From Anaerolineae bacterium (GTDB lineage Bacteria > Chloroflexota > Anaerolineae > Aggregatilineales > Phototrophicaceae), in assembly GCA_020849765.1 (NCBI GenBank), contig JADLAY010000075.1, positions 62,001-126,000 of the forward strand: DNA of 64,000 nucleotides. Direction: 5' to 3'. Shown piece by piece: positions 50,670-59,754 of this stretch (position 1 is the first letter of the stretch; every line of letters begins with the position of its first letter). The notes beneath the pieces are model-generated. The model worked only from the letters and a program-made list of their open reading frames with translations, was not told the DNA's origin and did not search any database. A program made the translations under genes and the position numbers.

Positions 50670-50712
50670 AAAAAAATATGCGACGTGCCGCGAATTGTGG
50701 CACGTCGCATAT
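50670..50712 (-). terminator. Attenuating terminator inside the nucleoside ABC operon
   Basis: ATATGCGACGTGCC (50676-50689) pairs perfectly with GGCACGTCGCATAT (50699-50712), a 14-bp stem with a 9-base loop. Reading the minus strand, it is followed by TTTTTTGTTATT. It lies 30 bases past the binding-protein stop and before the permease start. Confidence 0.9.
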
Positions 50713-50742
50713 GCTTAGCGAACTAACTTATGGAGGAGGCCA

Positions 50743-51756
50743 TTAGCCACCCGGGTTGTAACCCGTCGAAATCGCGTCGGTTTCCAGCAGCACGCGGATC
50801 TGTTCGAGGCGATCCTTGATGTCCTGGGGCACGGAACCGTCGAAATCGTGGAACGGCGCGAGACCAACCGCACCGACCACGTTGCCACCGGCGAACGTGC
50901 CATCGACGATCGACTGGATGGTGTCGAACACGCCGGGGGTGATCAGCTTCATCGCGCTGGAGACCAGGCACGGATGGGCTTCAGGAACAGTTTCCCACTG
51001 GTCGCTGTCGACGCCGATGCAGTAGAGACCTTCGGTGCCCGCGACTTCGATCAGGGCGCCGTTGCCGGTCTTGCCACCTGCGCCAAAGACCACGTCCGCA
51101 CCCAGGTCAATCGCCTGGCGGGCCGTGCTCGCGCCCCATTCGGGGTCGGTGAAGGCGACATCCAGACCACCGGGATGGTAGGTCGAGATCAATTCGACAT
51201 CATAGTTGACATAACGCGCGCCTGCCTCATAGCCTTCCTTGAAGGCCACGACCGGCGGGACCAGGTCAGTGCCGAGCACCGCGGCGATTGTACCGGTCTG
51301 GGTCAGCATACCGGCGAGCGCACCCGCCAGGAAGCCCGATTTGTCTTCGGGGAAGATCAAGCCAGCGACGTTTTCGACCGCTGCGCCCTGGAACTGGTCG
51401 ACACCGATGAACTTGATTTCCGGATACTGGGCAGCTGCCTCAAGGGTTGCTTCACCGAGCGCAAAACCGACCGTCACGATGATGTCGTAACCGTTGTCAG
51501 CAAACAGCGCGATGTTGGTGAGATAGTCTTTGGCGTCTTGTGTTTCGATGTATTCTACCTGCGCACCGAGCTCATTGGCAGCCATCTGCACGCCTTCCCA
51601 GGCCGACTGGTTAAACGACTTGTCGTCGATTTCGCCGACGTCTGTCACCAGCCCGACGCACAGCACGTCCGCGCTGGCGCAATCCTGAGCCATGGCAACA
51701 CCACTAATGGTTGCCAACACGATGAGGGCGAAAAACACGAACATTGCTTTACGCAT
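50743..51756 (-). CDS. BMP-family nucleoside-binding protein
   Basis: A 337-residue receptor from ATG 51756, chosen because AGGAG lies 7 bases upstream. The signal peptide ends near GVAMAQD, and a cysteine three residues later (AQDC) could be a lipidation site although the lipobox is not perfect. BMP/PnrA features are GLVTDVGEIDDKSFNQSAWEG, DIIVTVGFALGEA and FGAGGKTGNG. Relatives bind purine nucleosides. It is the first gene of the operon and has a strong promoter. Confidence 0.9.
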   Translation of the reverse strand: MRKAMFVFFALIVLATISGVAMAQDCASADVLCVGLVTDVGEIDDKSFNQSAWEGVQMAANELGAQVEYIETQDAKDYLTNIALFADNGYDIIVTVGFALGEATLEAAAQYPEIKFIGVDQFQGAAVENVAGLIFPEDKSGFLAGALAGMLTQTGTIAAVLGTDLVPPVVAFKEGYEAGARYVNYDVELISTYHPGGLDVAFTDPEWGASTARQAIDLGADVVFGAGGKTGNGALIEVAGTEGLYCIGVDSDQWETVPEAHPCLVSSAMKLITPGVFDTIQSIVDGTFAGGNVVGAVGLAPFHDFDGSVPQDIKDRLEQIRVLLETDAISTGYNPGG

Positions 51757-51816
51757 CTGCATTCTCCTGAGATTTGTTGCTTTGAAGACAATTGCACAAG
51801 GCTCCACGTGTGGCAG

Positions 51817-51845
51817 ACTATAATACGTTCGCATAGGCATTTCAA
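51817..51845 (-). promoter_or_regulatory. Promoter of the nucleoside importer operon
   Basis: On the minus strand TTGAAA (51845-51840) and TATAGT (51822-51817) are exactly 17 bases apart, each one base from consensus. The predicted transcript starts about 55 bases before ATG 51756. Confidence 0.75.
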
Positions 51846-51938
51846 GGAATCTTAATATTCACAGCAGAGGCAGATGCGGGCGCGCGGAGGTGAGCAGCAG
51901 CGGCTGATCGTCGCTGCCCGGCTGGCTTGCGGGATGCG

Positions 51939-52964
51939 TCATGCCAGCCCGTAGAGTAGAGCGGGGTTATCCTCCTGCTCGACCTGATGCAAGTTGCAGA
52001 CGGCGAGTTGGCCGTGCTCGTACAGGTATTCAACGTGCGCGCCGATCTCTTCCAGTGCGAGCAAGATGTCGTAGCCGTGGCGTTCCGGGTAGATGTGCTT
52101 GGACAGATCGCTGATGCTGACGGGCTGCTCAGCCGTGCGGATCGCGTCCAGCACGCGGTTCAGCTTGCGCTGGTGGCTGGCCTTGATTTCCTCGATACGC
52201 GCATACAGATTGGGCATCGGGTCTTCGTGGCCGCCCATCGCCAGGCGAATGTCCGGGACACCCGCCAGCTTATCCAGCGCGCTCAAGTAGTGCCCTAAGC
52301 CCGTGTAATTGGTGATGCTCTCCGGTGCTTGATGCGGCGACGTGCGCGACAGTACGTGATCGGCACTGATCAGCACGTCGTCGATCAGAATGCAAACCTG
52401 GCCAGGGCAGTGTCCCGGCGTGTGAATGAAGTGCATCCGGTCGAGTGTGGTCGTTTCTTCGAGCATGAAATCGACCGGCACGGAGCGCACGTGCTGCTTG
52501 GCAAAGCCGTACAAATCGATCAGGTTCGACATCAAGTGTGGCGTAACCCCGGCGCGCTCCAGATAGACGCGCAAATCCTTGGTCGCCACGATCACGCGCT
52601 CTTCGTAGTTGGTCAGCACACGCCGGTCAAGCGGATGGATGCCGACGTGCCCGCCCGTCTGCTCGACGGCGAAGGCGACTCCGCCAAAGTGATCGATATG
52701 CCCGTGCGTGATCAGGATGCGGCGGATGTCCGTCAGGGCGAAGGCCAGCCCGAACTGATCGGACAGCGCACGGATGCCATCGACCAGGTCGTCGTTGCTG
52801 AAGCCGAGGCCGGAGCCGGTGTCGATCAGCGTCGGCTCACCGGCTTCGAGGACGACGTAACAATAGGCGATGAAGCCGCCCGGAAACGCTTCGACCGGAA
52901 TGCGATAGATCTGTGCTCCGCCATTCGTCTCGAAGTGTTCGATGGGCGGCAGTTTTCGTGTCAA
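51939..52964 (-). CDS. Metallo-beta-lactamase-fold hydrolase
   Basis: A 341-residue enzyme with the metal site HGHIDH (motif 2), GHCPGQ with metal His (motif 3), SADHVL (motif 4 Asp) and a GGHEDP late His. The C-terminal 80 residues form a winged-helix-like tail (RKLNRVLDAIRTAE onward), as in LACTB2-like or YqjP/YobT-type proteins. The start appears to be TTG 52964 behind GAGGCGAGG. It lies 19 bases after the membrane protein gene. The substrate is unknown. Confidence 0.8.
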   Translation of the reverse strand: MTRKLPPIEHFETNGGAQIYRIPVEAFPGGFIAYCYVVLEAGEPTLIDTGSGLGFSNDDLVDGIRALSDQFGLAFALTDIRRILITHGHIDHFGGVAFAVEQTGGHVGIHPLDRRVLTNYEERVIVATKDLRVYLERAGVTPHLMSNLIDLYGFAKQHVRSVPVDFMLEETTTLDRMHFIHTPGHCPGQVCILIDDVLISADHVLSRTSPHQAPESITNYTGLGHYLSALDKLAGVPDIRLAMGGHEDPMPNLYARIEEIKASHQRKLNRVLDAIRTAEQPVSISDLSKHIYPERHGYDILLALEEIGAHVEYLYEHGQLAVCNLHQVEQEDNPALLYGLA

Positions 52965-52983
52965 GGTGATGGCCTCGCCTCGG

Positions 52984-53412
52984 TTAGCCGGGCACGTAGA
53001 AGCGCCACTGAAGCTCAGACGGCAGCACCGAAATTCCGATCACGATGATGACGAGCACGGCGACCATCAACAGGAAGCCATTACGCCAGCGCGTGGCGTC
53101 GGCCATCTCGCGCCGCCGCCAGCTAAAGTGCATGTGCGCGACGATCAGCGCGATCGTCTGCGGGACGAGATGTTCCACCTGGGTTCGGGACGAGCTTCCG
53201 GCGGAGAGATAGGCCAGGAACAGCACAAGCCCGATAATCCATTGCAGACCAAGGGTCGAGCTGAAGATGGTCAGCATCGTTTGCCCCTGTTTGACCCACG
53301 GTTTTTGCTGAAGCCAGTTGATCAGAAAGTACACCAGCCCGACGATGGCGACGATGACGAAGATCCAGCGCAGCCACGAGTGCAGGAACTGGACGATGCT
53401 AATGAGACTCAT
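52984..53412 (-). CDS. Four-helix integral membrane protein of unknown function
   Basis: 142 residues from ATG 53412, behind GGGAG; the frame runs on to 53529 without family support. Four transmembrane helices are clear. HSWLRW in helix 1 and HMHFSW in helix 3 give paired His residues that could bind heme, but that is a guess. It is upstream of the MBL hydrolase gene on the same strand and probably co-transcribed with it. Confidence 0.65.
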   Translation of the reverse strand: MSLISIVQFLHSWLRWIFVIVAIVGLVYFLINWLQQKPWVKQGQTMLTIFSSTLGLQWIIGLVLFLAYLSAGSSSRTQVEHLVPQTIALIVAHMHFSWRRREMADATRWRNGFLLMVAVLVIIVIGISVLPSELQWRFYVPG

Positions 53413-53530
53413 GTGAGGACTCCCGCTACGATGACGACAAAACACCGGGGATTGTACTCCGCCAGGCGTGACTCGAACATACACCCCTAGAATGTGGGGG
53501 CTATCAAGTTCGGCAATCGGGTGTACCATT

Positions 53531-53564
53531 TTGACTGTTTGACCAAATTAGGTATTTCAGTCAA
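53531..53564. promoter_or_regulatory. Inverted repeat ahead of the TetR gene
   Basis: TTGACTG (53531-53537) and CAGTCAA (53558-53564) are perfect inverted arms 20 bases apart. TTGACT/TTGACC within it could be a -35. A self-regulating TetR operator is plausible. The region also separates divergent genes. Confidence 0.4.
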
Positions 53565-53583
53565 TTGGGGGTATCGGTAGTGA

Positions 53584-54288
53584 ATGGATGACGCAACGCA
53601 GCAGGACGCCCGAAACACTGAGCGCGAACAACGGATTCTCGATGCGGCGCTCACGCTGATCACACATTACGGCTACGACAAGACGACGGTCGACGACATC
53701 GCTCGTGAAGCCGGGATCTCCAAGGGCGCTATCTACCTGCATTTTAAGAGTAAAGTGGCCTTATTTGAGGCGCTGGTCCTGCGCGAAAGTGATCTTCTGG
53801 CCGAGGAGCTGATTCAGCGCGTGATGGATGACCCGCAAGGGGGCACGATTTTCTCCATCTTCGGGCATTCGCTGAGCATTTTCGCGGCGAATCCACTGCT
53901 CAAGGCGCTGTACACGCGCGACCGGCGCATTCTGGGCGATCTGTTTCGCAGCATCAGCAAGAACACGATGCAAGAGCAGACCTTCGCCTATGGCGTGGAG
54001 TTCGTCGAGCAAATGCAGGCTGCCGGGCTGATGCGTCAGGACATCAACCCAAGTGTGCTGGCATATCTATTGTCAGCGCTGCGTTACGGCGTTTTGACCG
54101 TCGACGACGCGATCGAGATTACCGATGCGCCGCCGATAGAAGCGGTGAGTGCGGTCGTCATCGACATGCTTCACCGGTCGTTTGCGCCGGAGGGCGGCGA
54201 CAGCGAAGCGGGCAAACAGGCTTTCATGCGTCTGATCGAGTTCGGACGCGAAATCATACGGCAGAGACAGGCCAGCAGGGCGCAATAG
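53584..54288 (+). CDS. TetR-family transcription regulator
   Basis: A 234-residue repressor-like protein. The HTH domain spans about 14-60 (ILDAALTLITHYGYDKTTVDDIAREAG, then SKGAIYLHFKSK), the canonical TetR signature. The C-terminal ligand domain is unassigned. It lies before an ATPase/permease pair on the same strand, a common setting for a drug or lipid exporter under TetR control. Confidence 0.9.
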   Translation: MDDATQQDARNTEREQRILDAALTLITHYGYDKTTVDDIAREAGISKGAIYLHFKSKVALFEALVLRESDLLAEELIQRVMDDPQGGTIFSIFGHSLSIFAANPLLKALYTRDRRILGDLFRSISKNTMQEQTFAYGVEFVEQMQAAGLMRQDINPSVLAYLLSALRYGVLTVDDAIEITDAPPIEAVSAVVIDMLHRSFAPEGGDSEAGKQAFMRLIEFGREIIRQRQASRAQ

Positions 54289-54415
54289 ACCACAGCCTTC
54301 ACAGGGCTAAATCATAGACAGCGCTCGTGAGCGGGCGCTTTGCCAGAGGCATTCATCCGGGCCGGTGAGCGTCATGCTGCCGGTCGCGTCAATTCACCGA
54401 AAGAGGGATACGGTT

Positions 54416-55381
54416 ATGGCTTCAGGACTTCCGATCATCGAGATCAATGGTCTGACGAAGACCTATGCGGGGCGAAAAGGCGGGCACAAAGCGCTCGATT
54501 CGCTGACGTTGAACGCTTACCAGGGCGAAATCCTGGGTTATCTCGGCCCGAACGGGGCGGGCAAGACGACGACCATCCGCCTGCTGCTCGATCTGATTCG
54601 ACCGACATCCGGCAGCGCGCGCATGTTCGGCCTGGACGTCAACCACGACAGCGTGGCGATTCGCAAGCGCATCGGCTATCTCCCGGCGGAACTCGCGCTG
54701 TGGGAGAACCAGACGTCGCTCGAAATCATCCGCTACTTCGGCAGGGCGCGCGGCGGCGTTGACATGCGTTACGTCCGCGAACTGGCCGAGCGGCTGGAAT
54801 TCGACCTGACCAAGAAGATCCGGCAGTATTCGACCGGCAACAAGCGCAAGATCGGCCTGATCCTGGCGCTGATGCACAAACCCGATCTGCTGATTCTAGA
54901 CGAGCCGAGCAGCGGGCTTGATCCGCTGATGCAGCAGCTGTTCATCCAACTGCTGCGCGAGGCGCGTGACAACGGGCAGACGATCTTTCTGTCCTCGCAC
55001 ATGCTGAGCGAGGTGCAGGCCGTCTGTGACCGCGTCGCCATCCTGCGCGATGGCCGCTTGCAGACCATCGATCGGGTCGATGCGCTGACGCACGTCGATT
55101 TCTACTGGGTCAATCTGCGCCTGCGCGAGGGTGTTTCTCTCGATCTGTTCCGCGATCTGCCGGGCGTCAACGACGTCTCCGTCAATGGCGATCAGATCCG
55201 CCTGCGGCTCAATGGCGACTTCGAACCGCTGCTGCAGGCGCTGGACGGGCATTACATCGTCGACGTGCGCACTGAAGACCCGACCCTGGAGGAAGTATTC
55301 CTCAACTACTATGGCGATCTGCCGCTGCTGAATGGACACAAGCGCGCTGCGCAGGCGAAAGATAAGGAGCGTGTGAAATGA
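54416..55381 (+). CDS. ABC exporter ATPase (ABC-2 type)
   Basis: 321 residues from ATG 54416, behind AGAGGG; the frame runs back to 54365. Walker A is GPNGAGKTT, Walker B LLILDEPSSGLD, the switch region SSHMLSEV, and the signature YSTGNKRK in place of LSGGQ, a variation known in DrrA-like ATPases. The C-terminal 80 residues are a regulatory domain ending near TLEEVFLNYYGD. The stop overlaps the permease start by 4 bases. Confidence 0.9.
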   Translation: MASGLPIIEINGLTKTYAGRKGGHKALDSLTLNAYQGEILGYLGPNGAGKTTTIRLLLDLIRPTSGSARMFGLDVNHDSVAIRKRIGYLPAELALWENQTSLEIIRYFGRARGGVDMRYVRELAERLEFDLTKKIRQYSTGNKRKIGLILALMHKPDLLILDEPSSGLDPLMQQLFIQLLREARDNGQTIFLSSHMLSEVQAVCDRVAILRDGRLQTIDRVDALTHVDFYWVNLRLREGVSLDLFRDLPGVNDVSVNGDQIRLRLNGDFEPLLQALDGHYIVDVRTEDPTLEEVFLNYYGDLPLLNGHKRAAQAKDKERVK

Positions 55382-56187
55382 CCGGCGTTGTCTTCTTCGA
55401 GACTCTGCGCCGCTACTGGCGGCAGATGCTGTTCTGGGGCCTGGCGATTGGCTCCCTGATGGCGATCAACGTGCTCGCCGTCCCGACTGTCGATGCGCTG
55501 AAAGAGATGGCGCAGCTGCTGGAAACTTTGCCGCCCTTCATGCTGCAAATGTTCGGCGCGACCGACGTCCAATACATGGCGACGCCCGAAGGCTACCTGG
55601 CCTCGCAGACCTTCATGCTGCTGCTGCTGGTGATGGGCGTCTATGCGATTGTCGTGGGCTTGAACGTCACGGCTAACGACGAGGAGCGCGGCATCATGGA
55701 CAATGTGCTGGCGCTGCCGATCCCGCGCTGGCGGCTGGTGCTGGAAAAGCTGGCCGCCTACGCGCTGATGTCCGCCGGGCTGCTGGCGCTCATCTTCCTG
55801 TCGACCTGGGGTTCGCTGATCCTGACTCCCGCGCTGCAGGTGGATCTCGGCAAGCTGCTGCTGGCGACGCTCAACGGCCTGCCGGGGACGTTGGTCATGC
55901 TGACGTTCACGACGCTGGTGGCGGCGGTCTTCCGGCGCAAGAGCCTGGCCATGGCGACCGCGGCGATCTTCCTGGTCGGCAGCTATCTGGTCGACAACCT
56001 GGGCGCTGCCGCATCGGAATCGTTCCTGGCGACCATTCGCCCGCTCTCGTTCCATGCCTACTACAATGGCATGAACGCGATGCGCGACGGCCTGAACGTG
56101 GGCAATATGGTGCTGCTGCTGGTCGTGGCGCTGGTGCTGGGCGGGCTGGCGATGGTGGCTTACCAGCGGCGTGATGTCGGCGTCTGA
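55378..56187 (+). CDS. ABC-2 type exporter permease
   Basis: A 269-residue membrane protein with six helices, starting with a short cytoplasmic helix (FFETLRRYWRQMLFWG). The NDEERGIMDNVLALPIPRWR stretch is the coupling motif (E-x-x-x-G-x-x-x-x-L-x-x-P) of ABC-2 permeases. It is translationally coupled to the ATPase. The substrate is unknown, probably a drug or lipid. Confidence 0.88.
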   Translation: MTGVVFFETLRRYWRQMLFWGLAIGSLMAINVLAVPTVDALKEMAQLLETLPPFMLQMFGATDVQYMATPEGYLASQTFMLLLLVMGVYAIVVGLNVTANDEERGIMDNVLALPIPRWRLVLEKLAAYALMSAGLLALIFLSTWGSLILTPALQVDLGKLLLATLNGLPGTLVMLTFTTLVAAVFRRKSLAMATAAIFLVGSYLVDNLGAAASESFLATIRPLSFHAYYNGMNAMRDGLNVGNMVLLLVVALVLGGLAMVAYQRRDVGV

Positions 56188-56216
56188 CGCGTCCAAATCG
56201 ATACCGCGGTGCGAGT

Positions 56217-56248
56217 GAGGCCGATTGTGCGATCGGCCTCTTTTATTT
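56217..56248 (+). terminator. Intrinsic terminator after the ABC exporter
   Basis: GAGGCCGAT (56217-56225) pairs perfectly with ATCGGCCTC (56232-56240) around a 6-base loop, followed by TTTTATTT. Confidence 0.9.
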
Positions 56249-56280
56249 CACGTCAAACTCATCTGCCCTGTATAAAGTAA

Positions 56281-56286
56281 TATAAT
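56281..56286 (+). promoter_or_regulatory. -10 element of the DUF3352-like gene
   Basis: A perfect TATAAT lies 36 bases before ATG 56323, after the exporter terminator. No good -35 is visible. Confidence 0.4.
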
Positions 56287-56322
56287 GAGATCTCGACCGG
56301 GCAAATGGGATGGGAAACGCCT

Positions 56323-58053
56323 ATGTTCAGGGTGCGCTGGTTCTATTTCGGTCTCGTGCTCGTGCTGATGGCGTTGGCTGCGCTGCCCGTTTCTGCGCAA
56401 GAACCGGCGGAGTCAAGCCTGCTCGATTGGGTTCCGGCGGACGTCGCCGGATTCGTGCTGCTCCAGCATGATGCGGACATGCTGCAAAACCTGAGCAATG
56501 GGCTGGTGACGGCGGATCTGCTGGAACCGGCGCGCGTCAGTTTTGGCGATGACATTGATTACAACGATTTCTTCCCGCTCGACTTGTTCGATCAGGAATC
56601 CTTCGATTTCAATGCGCTGATCGAGCCGTGGCTGGGCGACGAGATCGTGTTCGTCTACGGTGCGTTGGGCGACCGTTTCGACGTGGCGCCGGATGATTTC
56701 CTGGTGCTGTTCCAGGCCAGCGATCCGTTCCACTCGCTGTCGATCCTGCGCACCGTCCTCGAAGGCCAGGATCTGCCGCAGGGGCGGGCGCTGCCGGAGA
56801 CGCGCCTCTATCACGACACGCAGATCTACCTGGGGGATAAGGCCGCCTTCGCCTTCACGCCCTCCAACGTCATGCTCGGCTCGGAGGCGATGATCGAGGC
56901 GGCGCTCGACGCGGGCTACGGCGATGGCGACCGCCTCGTGGACGACGCGCTTTACCAGCAGGTGCGTGCTGCCGAAGCCGACCAGCCGCCGATCTATGCC
57001 TACGTGTCCGGCGAGGCGGCGGCCAATGCATTCAGTGTCCTGCTGACCGGCAGCGCCGAACCGGCGAGCTTGTTCGGGGCGGTCGGGCAGGCGCTCGCCA
57101 TGATGGACGATCGGGAAACGCTCGAATCGGCGCTGCTCAGCGGCAAGATCGATGCGATCGGCGTGGGCGTGATTCCGCCGGGGGCGCAGGACAGCGTCGG
57201 GCGGGCGATTGCCACCGTGCACACGCAGCTGCGCAGCCCGCAGGATTCGGCGGAGATCGCGAACGATCTGCTGCATTACATCCCGCGCAGCGCGGCGGCG
57301 GTTCAGAGCGGCGCGGATGCCAATCAGGCGGCCAAGGTGACCTTCGTCGGGCTGCCGCTGGCGAACTACACCGGCGTGCTGCTGGCCGCGCTGCCCGTGC
57401 CGACCTCGGCGCTGCCGCAATCCGGCGACGGCGACCCGCAAGGAGACGATCTGGCCGGGGCGTTCGCCAGCTTCAATGACGCACTGGCGACGGTCGGCGG
57501 TGTCGACCTGCAAACCGGCTTGCTCGATCATCTCGACAGCAGCTACGCGGTGGCCGTGATCCCGCGGCCCAACGCGCCGACGCCGCTGCTGAACACGCCC
57601 TACGATCTGCTGGCGGTCATGCAGACTGACGATGCCGAGACGGCGCGTGCGAGCATCGCCCAACTCGTGCAGACGTATCTCACGCCGGATCTATTCACCG
57701 ACGAGACGATTGACGGGGCACAGTTCACCATCCTGCGCGTGCCGCAGACGGGTGCGCCCGTCATCAGCATCGGCGCGGTCGATAACGTGGTCATCTTCGC
57801 GACCGGCTCCGCCGCCGAACTCGCCCTGGACGCGCGGCGCGGCGACAATCGACTGGTCGATCAGGCGCGCTGGCAGGCGCTGAGCGATGCACGTGCGCCG
57901 CATCTTTACGTCGACGTCAACCCGTACTTCAATCTGGTCGCGCCCCAGCCCGGCGGCAGACAGCCATCGCCGTTCGGCCAGGTAGCCGTCAACACGCGCT
58001 ACATTGGCCAGGGCATGTACCAGCTCGAATTAATCGTGACGACCGACCTTTAA
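56323..58053 (+). CDS. Secreted DUF3352-like protein
   Basis: 576 residues from ATG 56323. The signal peptide ends near VSAQEP. The mature protein shows the DUF3352 pattern: a start of the type LLDWVPADVAGFVLLQHD, then EPWLGDEIVFVYG, and late segments such as PYDLLAVMQTDDAE and PHLYVDVNPYFNL. The function of the family is unknown; members are large extracytoplasmic proteins. It ends 4 bases inside the convergent serS gene. Confidence 0.7.
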   Translation: MFRVRWFYFGLVLVLMALAALPVSAQEPAESSLLDWVPADVAGFVLLQHDADMLQNLSNGLVTADLLEPARVSFGDDIDYNDFFPLDLFDQESFDFNALIEPWLGDEIVFVYGALGDRFDVAPDDFLVLFQASDPFHSLSILRTVLEGQDLPQGRALPETRLYHDTQIYLGDKAAFAFTPSNVMLGSEAMIEAALDAGYGDGDRLVDDALYQQVRAAEADQPPIYAYVSGEAAANAFSVLLTGSAEPASLFGAVGQALAMMDDRETLESALLSGKIDAIGVGVIPPGAQDSVGRAIATVHTQLRSPQDSAEIANDLLHYIPRSAAAVQSGADANQAAKVTFVGLPLANYTGVLLAALPVPTSALPQSGDGDPQGDDLAGAFASFNDALATVGGVDLQTGLLDHLDSSYAVAVIPRPNAPTPLLNTPYDLLAVMQTDDAETARASIAQLVQTYLTPDLFTDETIDGAQFTILRVPQTGAPVISIGAVDNVVIFATGSAAELALDARRGDNRLVDQARWQALSDARAPHLYVDVNPYFNLVAPQPGGRQPSPFGQVAVNTRYIGQGMYQLELIVTTDL

Positions 58054-59462
58054 CTGCGCGGGCGGATGATCGTCTCGCCGCCCATGTAGGGTTGGAGCAC
58101 GTCCGGGATGACGACGCTGCCGTCCGCCTGCTGGTAATTCTCCAGGATGGCGATCAGGACGCGCGGTGTCGCCAGGCCGCTGCCGTTGAGTGTATGCACG
58201 AACTGGCCCTTCTTGCTATCCGCCGGACGGTACTTGACGTTGGCACGCCGCGCCTGAAACGCCTCGGTATTGCTGCATGAGCTGACTTCCAGCCATTCAC
58301 CGCAGCCAGGTGACCAGACTTCCAGGTCATACTTCTTGGCCGCACTGAAGCCGAGGTCGCCGGTCACGATCTCCAGACGCCGATACTGGAGCTTGAGCTT
58401 GCGCAGCAGATCGGCCGCGCTGTCGGTCAGGCTTTCGAGTTCGGCGTAGCTCGTCTCCGGCGTGGTGAACTTGTACAGCTCGACCTTCTCGAACTGGTGC
58501 ACGCGCTTGATGCCGCGCACGTCGCGCCCGGCGCTGACCTTCTCACGGCGGAAGCAGGGGGTATGCGCCGCGTAGTAGAGCGGGAGCTGGGCTTCGTCGA
58601 GGATCTCGTCCCGGTGCAGGTTGGTGATGGCGACCTCGGCCGTCGGCAGGAAGTACAGCTCTGACTCGGCGTCGAAATAGACGTTCTCGCGGAACTTGGG
58701 GAACTGCCCGGCGCCGTACATCATGTCTTCGCGGATCATGTAGGGCACGTAGAGTTCGGTGAAGCCATTGGCGCGCGCGTGATCGAGGAACAGGGAGATC
58801 AGGGCGCGCTGCAAACGGGCGCCCATGCCTTTGAGCACGTAGGCGCGCGTGCCGCCCATCTTGACGCCGCGCTCGAAGTCGATGATGTCGAGCGCCGGGC
58901 CGATATCCCAGTGAGGCTTCGGCTCGAAGTCGAATTCTCGGCGTTCGCCTTGCGGCGGATGCGCGATGTTGGCCTCTTCGCTGTCCGCGACTGGCACGCT
59001 CTCGTGCGGCAGGTTGGGCAGCCACAGCATGTTGTCCATCTGCTCGGCGTCGAGGGCGCCGATGCGCTCGTTCAGTTGCTCGACTCGTTCGCCCAGGCTC
59101 TTGAGCGCGTTCATGAGCTCGTCCATCGCCTCGGCTCCGGCAGCGCTGCCGGCGTTGGCGTCGCCGGTCATGAAGTTTGCCGCGGCATCGTAGTCGCCGT
59201 TTTGGACGGCGGCGGCGGCACTGGCTGCAATCGCGAGCTTGCTGGCATCGTCGAGTTTGCGATTGCCGCGCAGCATGCCGAAATTCTTGTTGAGCTTGTT
59301 GCGCGCTGCTTGCAGGGTCTCGGCTTCGACCAGCAGAGCGCGCCGCTGCTGATCGATCTCGACGATGGCATCGACACGGCTGAGCGCGCCCTCGTCATTC
59401 AGCTTGGCGATCTGGGCTTTGACCCAGTCAGGGTTCTCGCGGATCAGGTTGATGTCGATCAT
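58050..59462 (-). CDS. serS: Seryl-tRNA synthetase
   Basis: A 470-residue class II synthetase that charges tRNA-Ser. The N-terminal coiled-coil arm is followed by the catalytic core with PTAEVAITN, motif 2 FRREKVSAGRDVRGIKRVHQF, and motif 3 NGSGLATPRVLIAILEN. It is about 40 residues longer than usual because of an Ala/Gly/Asp-rich insertion in the arm (about 65-115), where the loop at the coiled-coil tip would be. AAGGAG precedes ATG 59462. Confidence 0.97.
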   Translation of the reverse strand: MIDINLIRENPDWVKAQIAKLNDEGALSRVDAIVEIDQQRRALLVEAETLQAARNKLNKNFGMLRGNRKLDDASKLAIAASAAAAVQNGDYDAAANFMTGDANAGSAAGAEAMDELMNALKSLGERVEQLNERIGALDAEQMDNMLWLPNLPHESVPVADSEEANIAHPPQGERREFDFEPKPHWDIGPALDIIDFERGVKMGGTRAYVLKGMGARLQRALISLFLDHARANGFTELYVPYMIREDMMYGAGQFPKFRENVYFDAESELYFLPTAEVAITNLHRDEILDEAQLPLYYAAHTPCFRREKVSAGRDVRGIKRVHQFEKVELYKFTTPETSYAELESLTDSAADLLRKLKLQYRRLEIVTGDLGFSAAKKYDLEVWSPGCGEWLEVSSCSNTEAFQARRANVKYRPADSKKGQFVHTLNGSGLATPRVLIAILENYQQADGSVVIPDVLQPYMGGETIIRPRS

Positions 59463-59504
59463 GTGCGGTTCTCTCCTTGGATGTTCCCGCAGGGGGCAGT
59501 CAGG

Positions 59505-59663
59505 CTAATCGTTCTCGTTCTTTTGCGGCGGTCGATCTTCTGGAGGCAGTTTGCGCGTGAAATCGCTGTACAGGCGCACGACAGCCAGCGCGATGCCAAT
59601 GATGATGACTGCGCACACCATCGAATCGAAGAAATCGGGTGTCAGGCTGTGTATGAAGTCCAC
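59505..59663 (-). CDS. Small single-pass membrane protein
   Basis: 52 residues from GTG 59663, behind AGGAG at 8 bases. One transmembrane helix (MVCAVIIIGIALAVVRLY) is followed by a charged tail rich in Pro, Asp and Lys. Too short for a family call. It lies 42 bases before serS on the same strand and just after a terminator, so it may start the serS transcript. Confidence 0.6.
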   Translation of the reverse strand: MDFIHSLTPDFFDSMVCAVIIIGIALAVVRLYSDFTRKLPPEDRPPQKNEND

Positions 59664-59677
59664 GGCGCACTCTCCTT

Positions 59678-59716
59678 GCAAACAAAAACGCCTTGCCTGA
59701 AAAGACCGGCAAGGCG
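59678..59716 (-). terminator. Intrinsic terminator after the PAS kinase-like gene
   Basis: CGCCTTGCC (59689-59697) pairs with GGCAAGGCG (59708-59716). On the minus strand it is followed by TTTTTGTTTG. Confidence 0.88.
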
Positions 59717-59754
59717 CCAACATACGTGTCGCACGGCGGATCAGGCGTTGGGCA

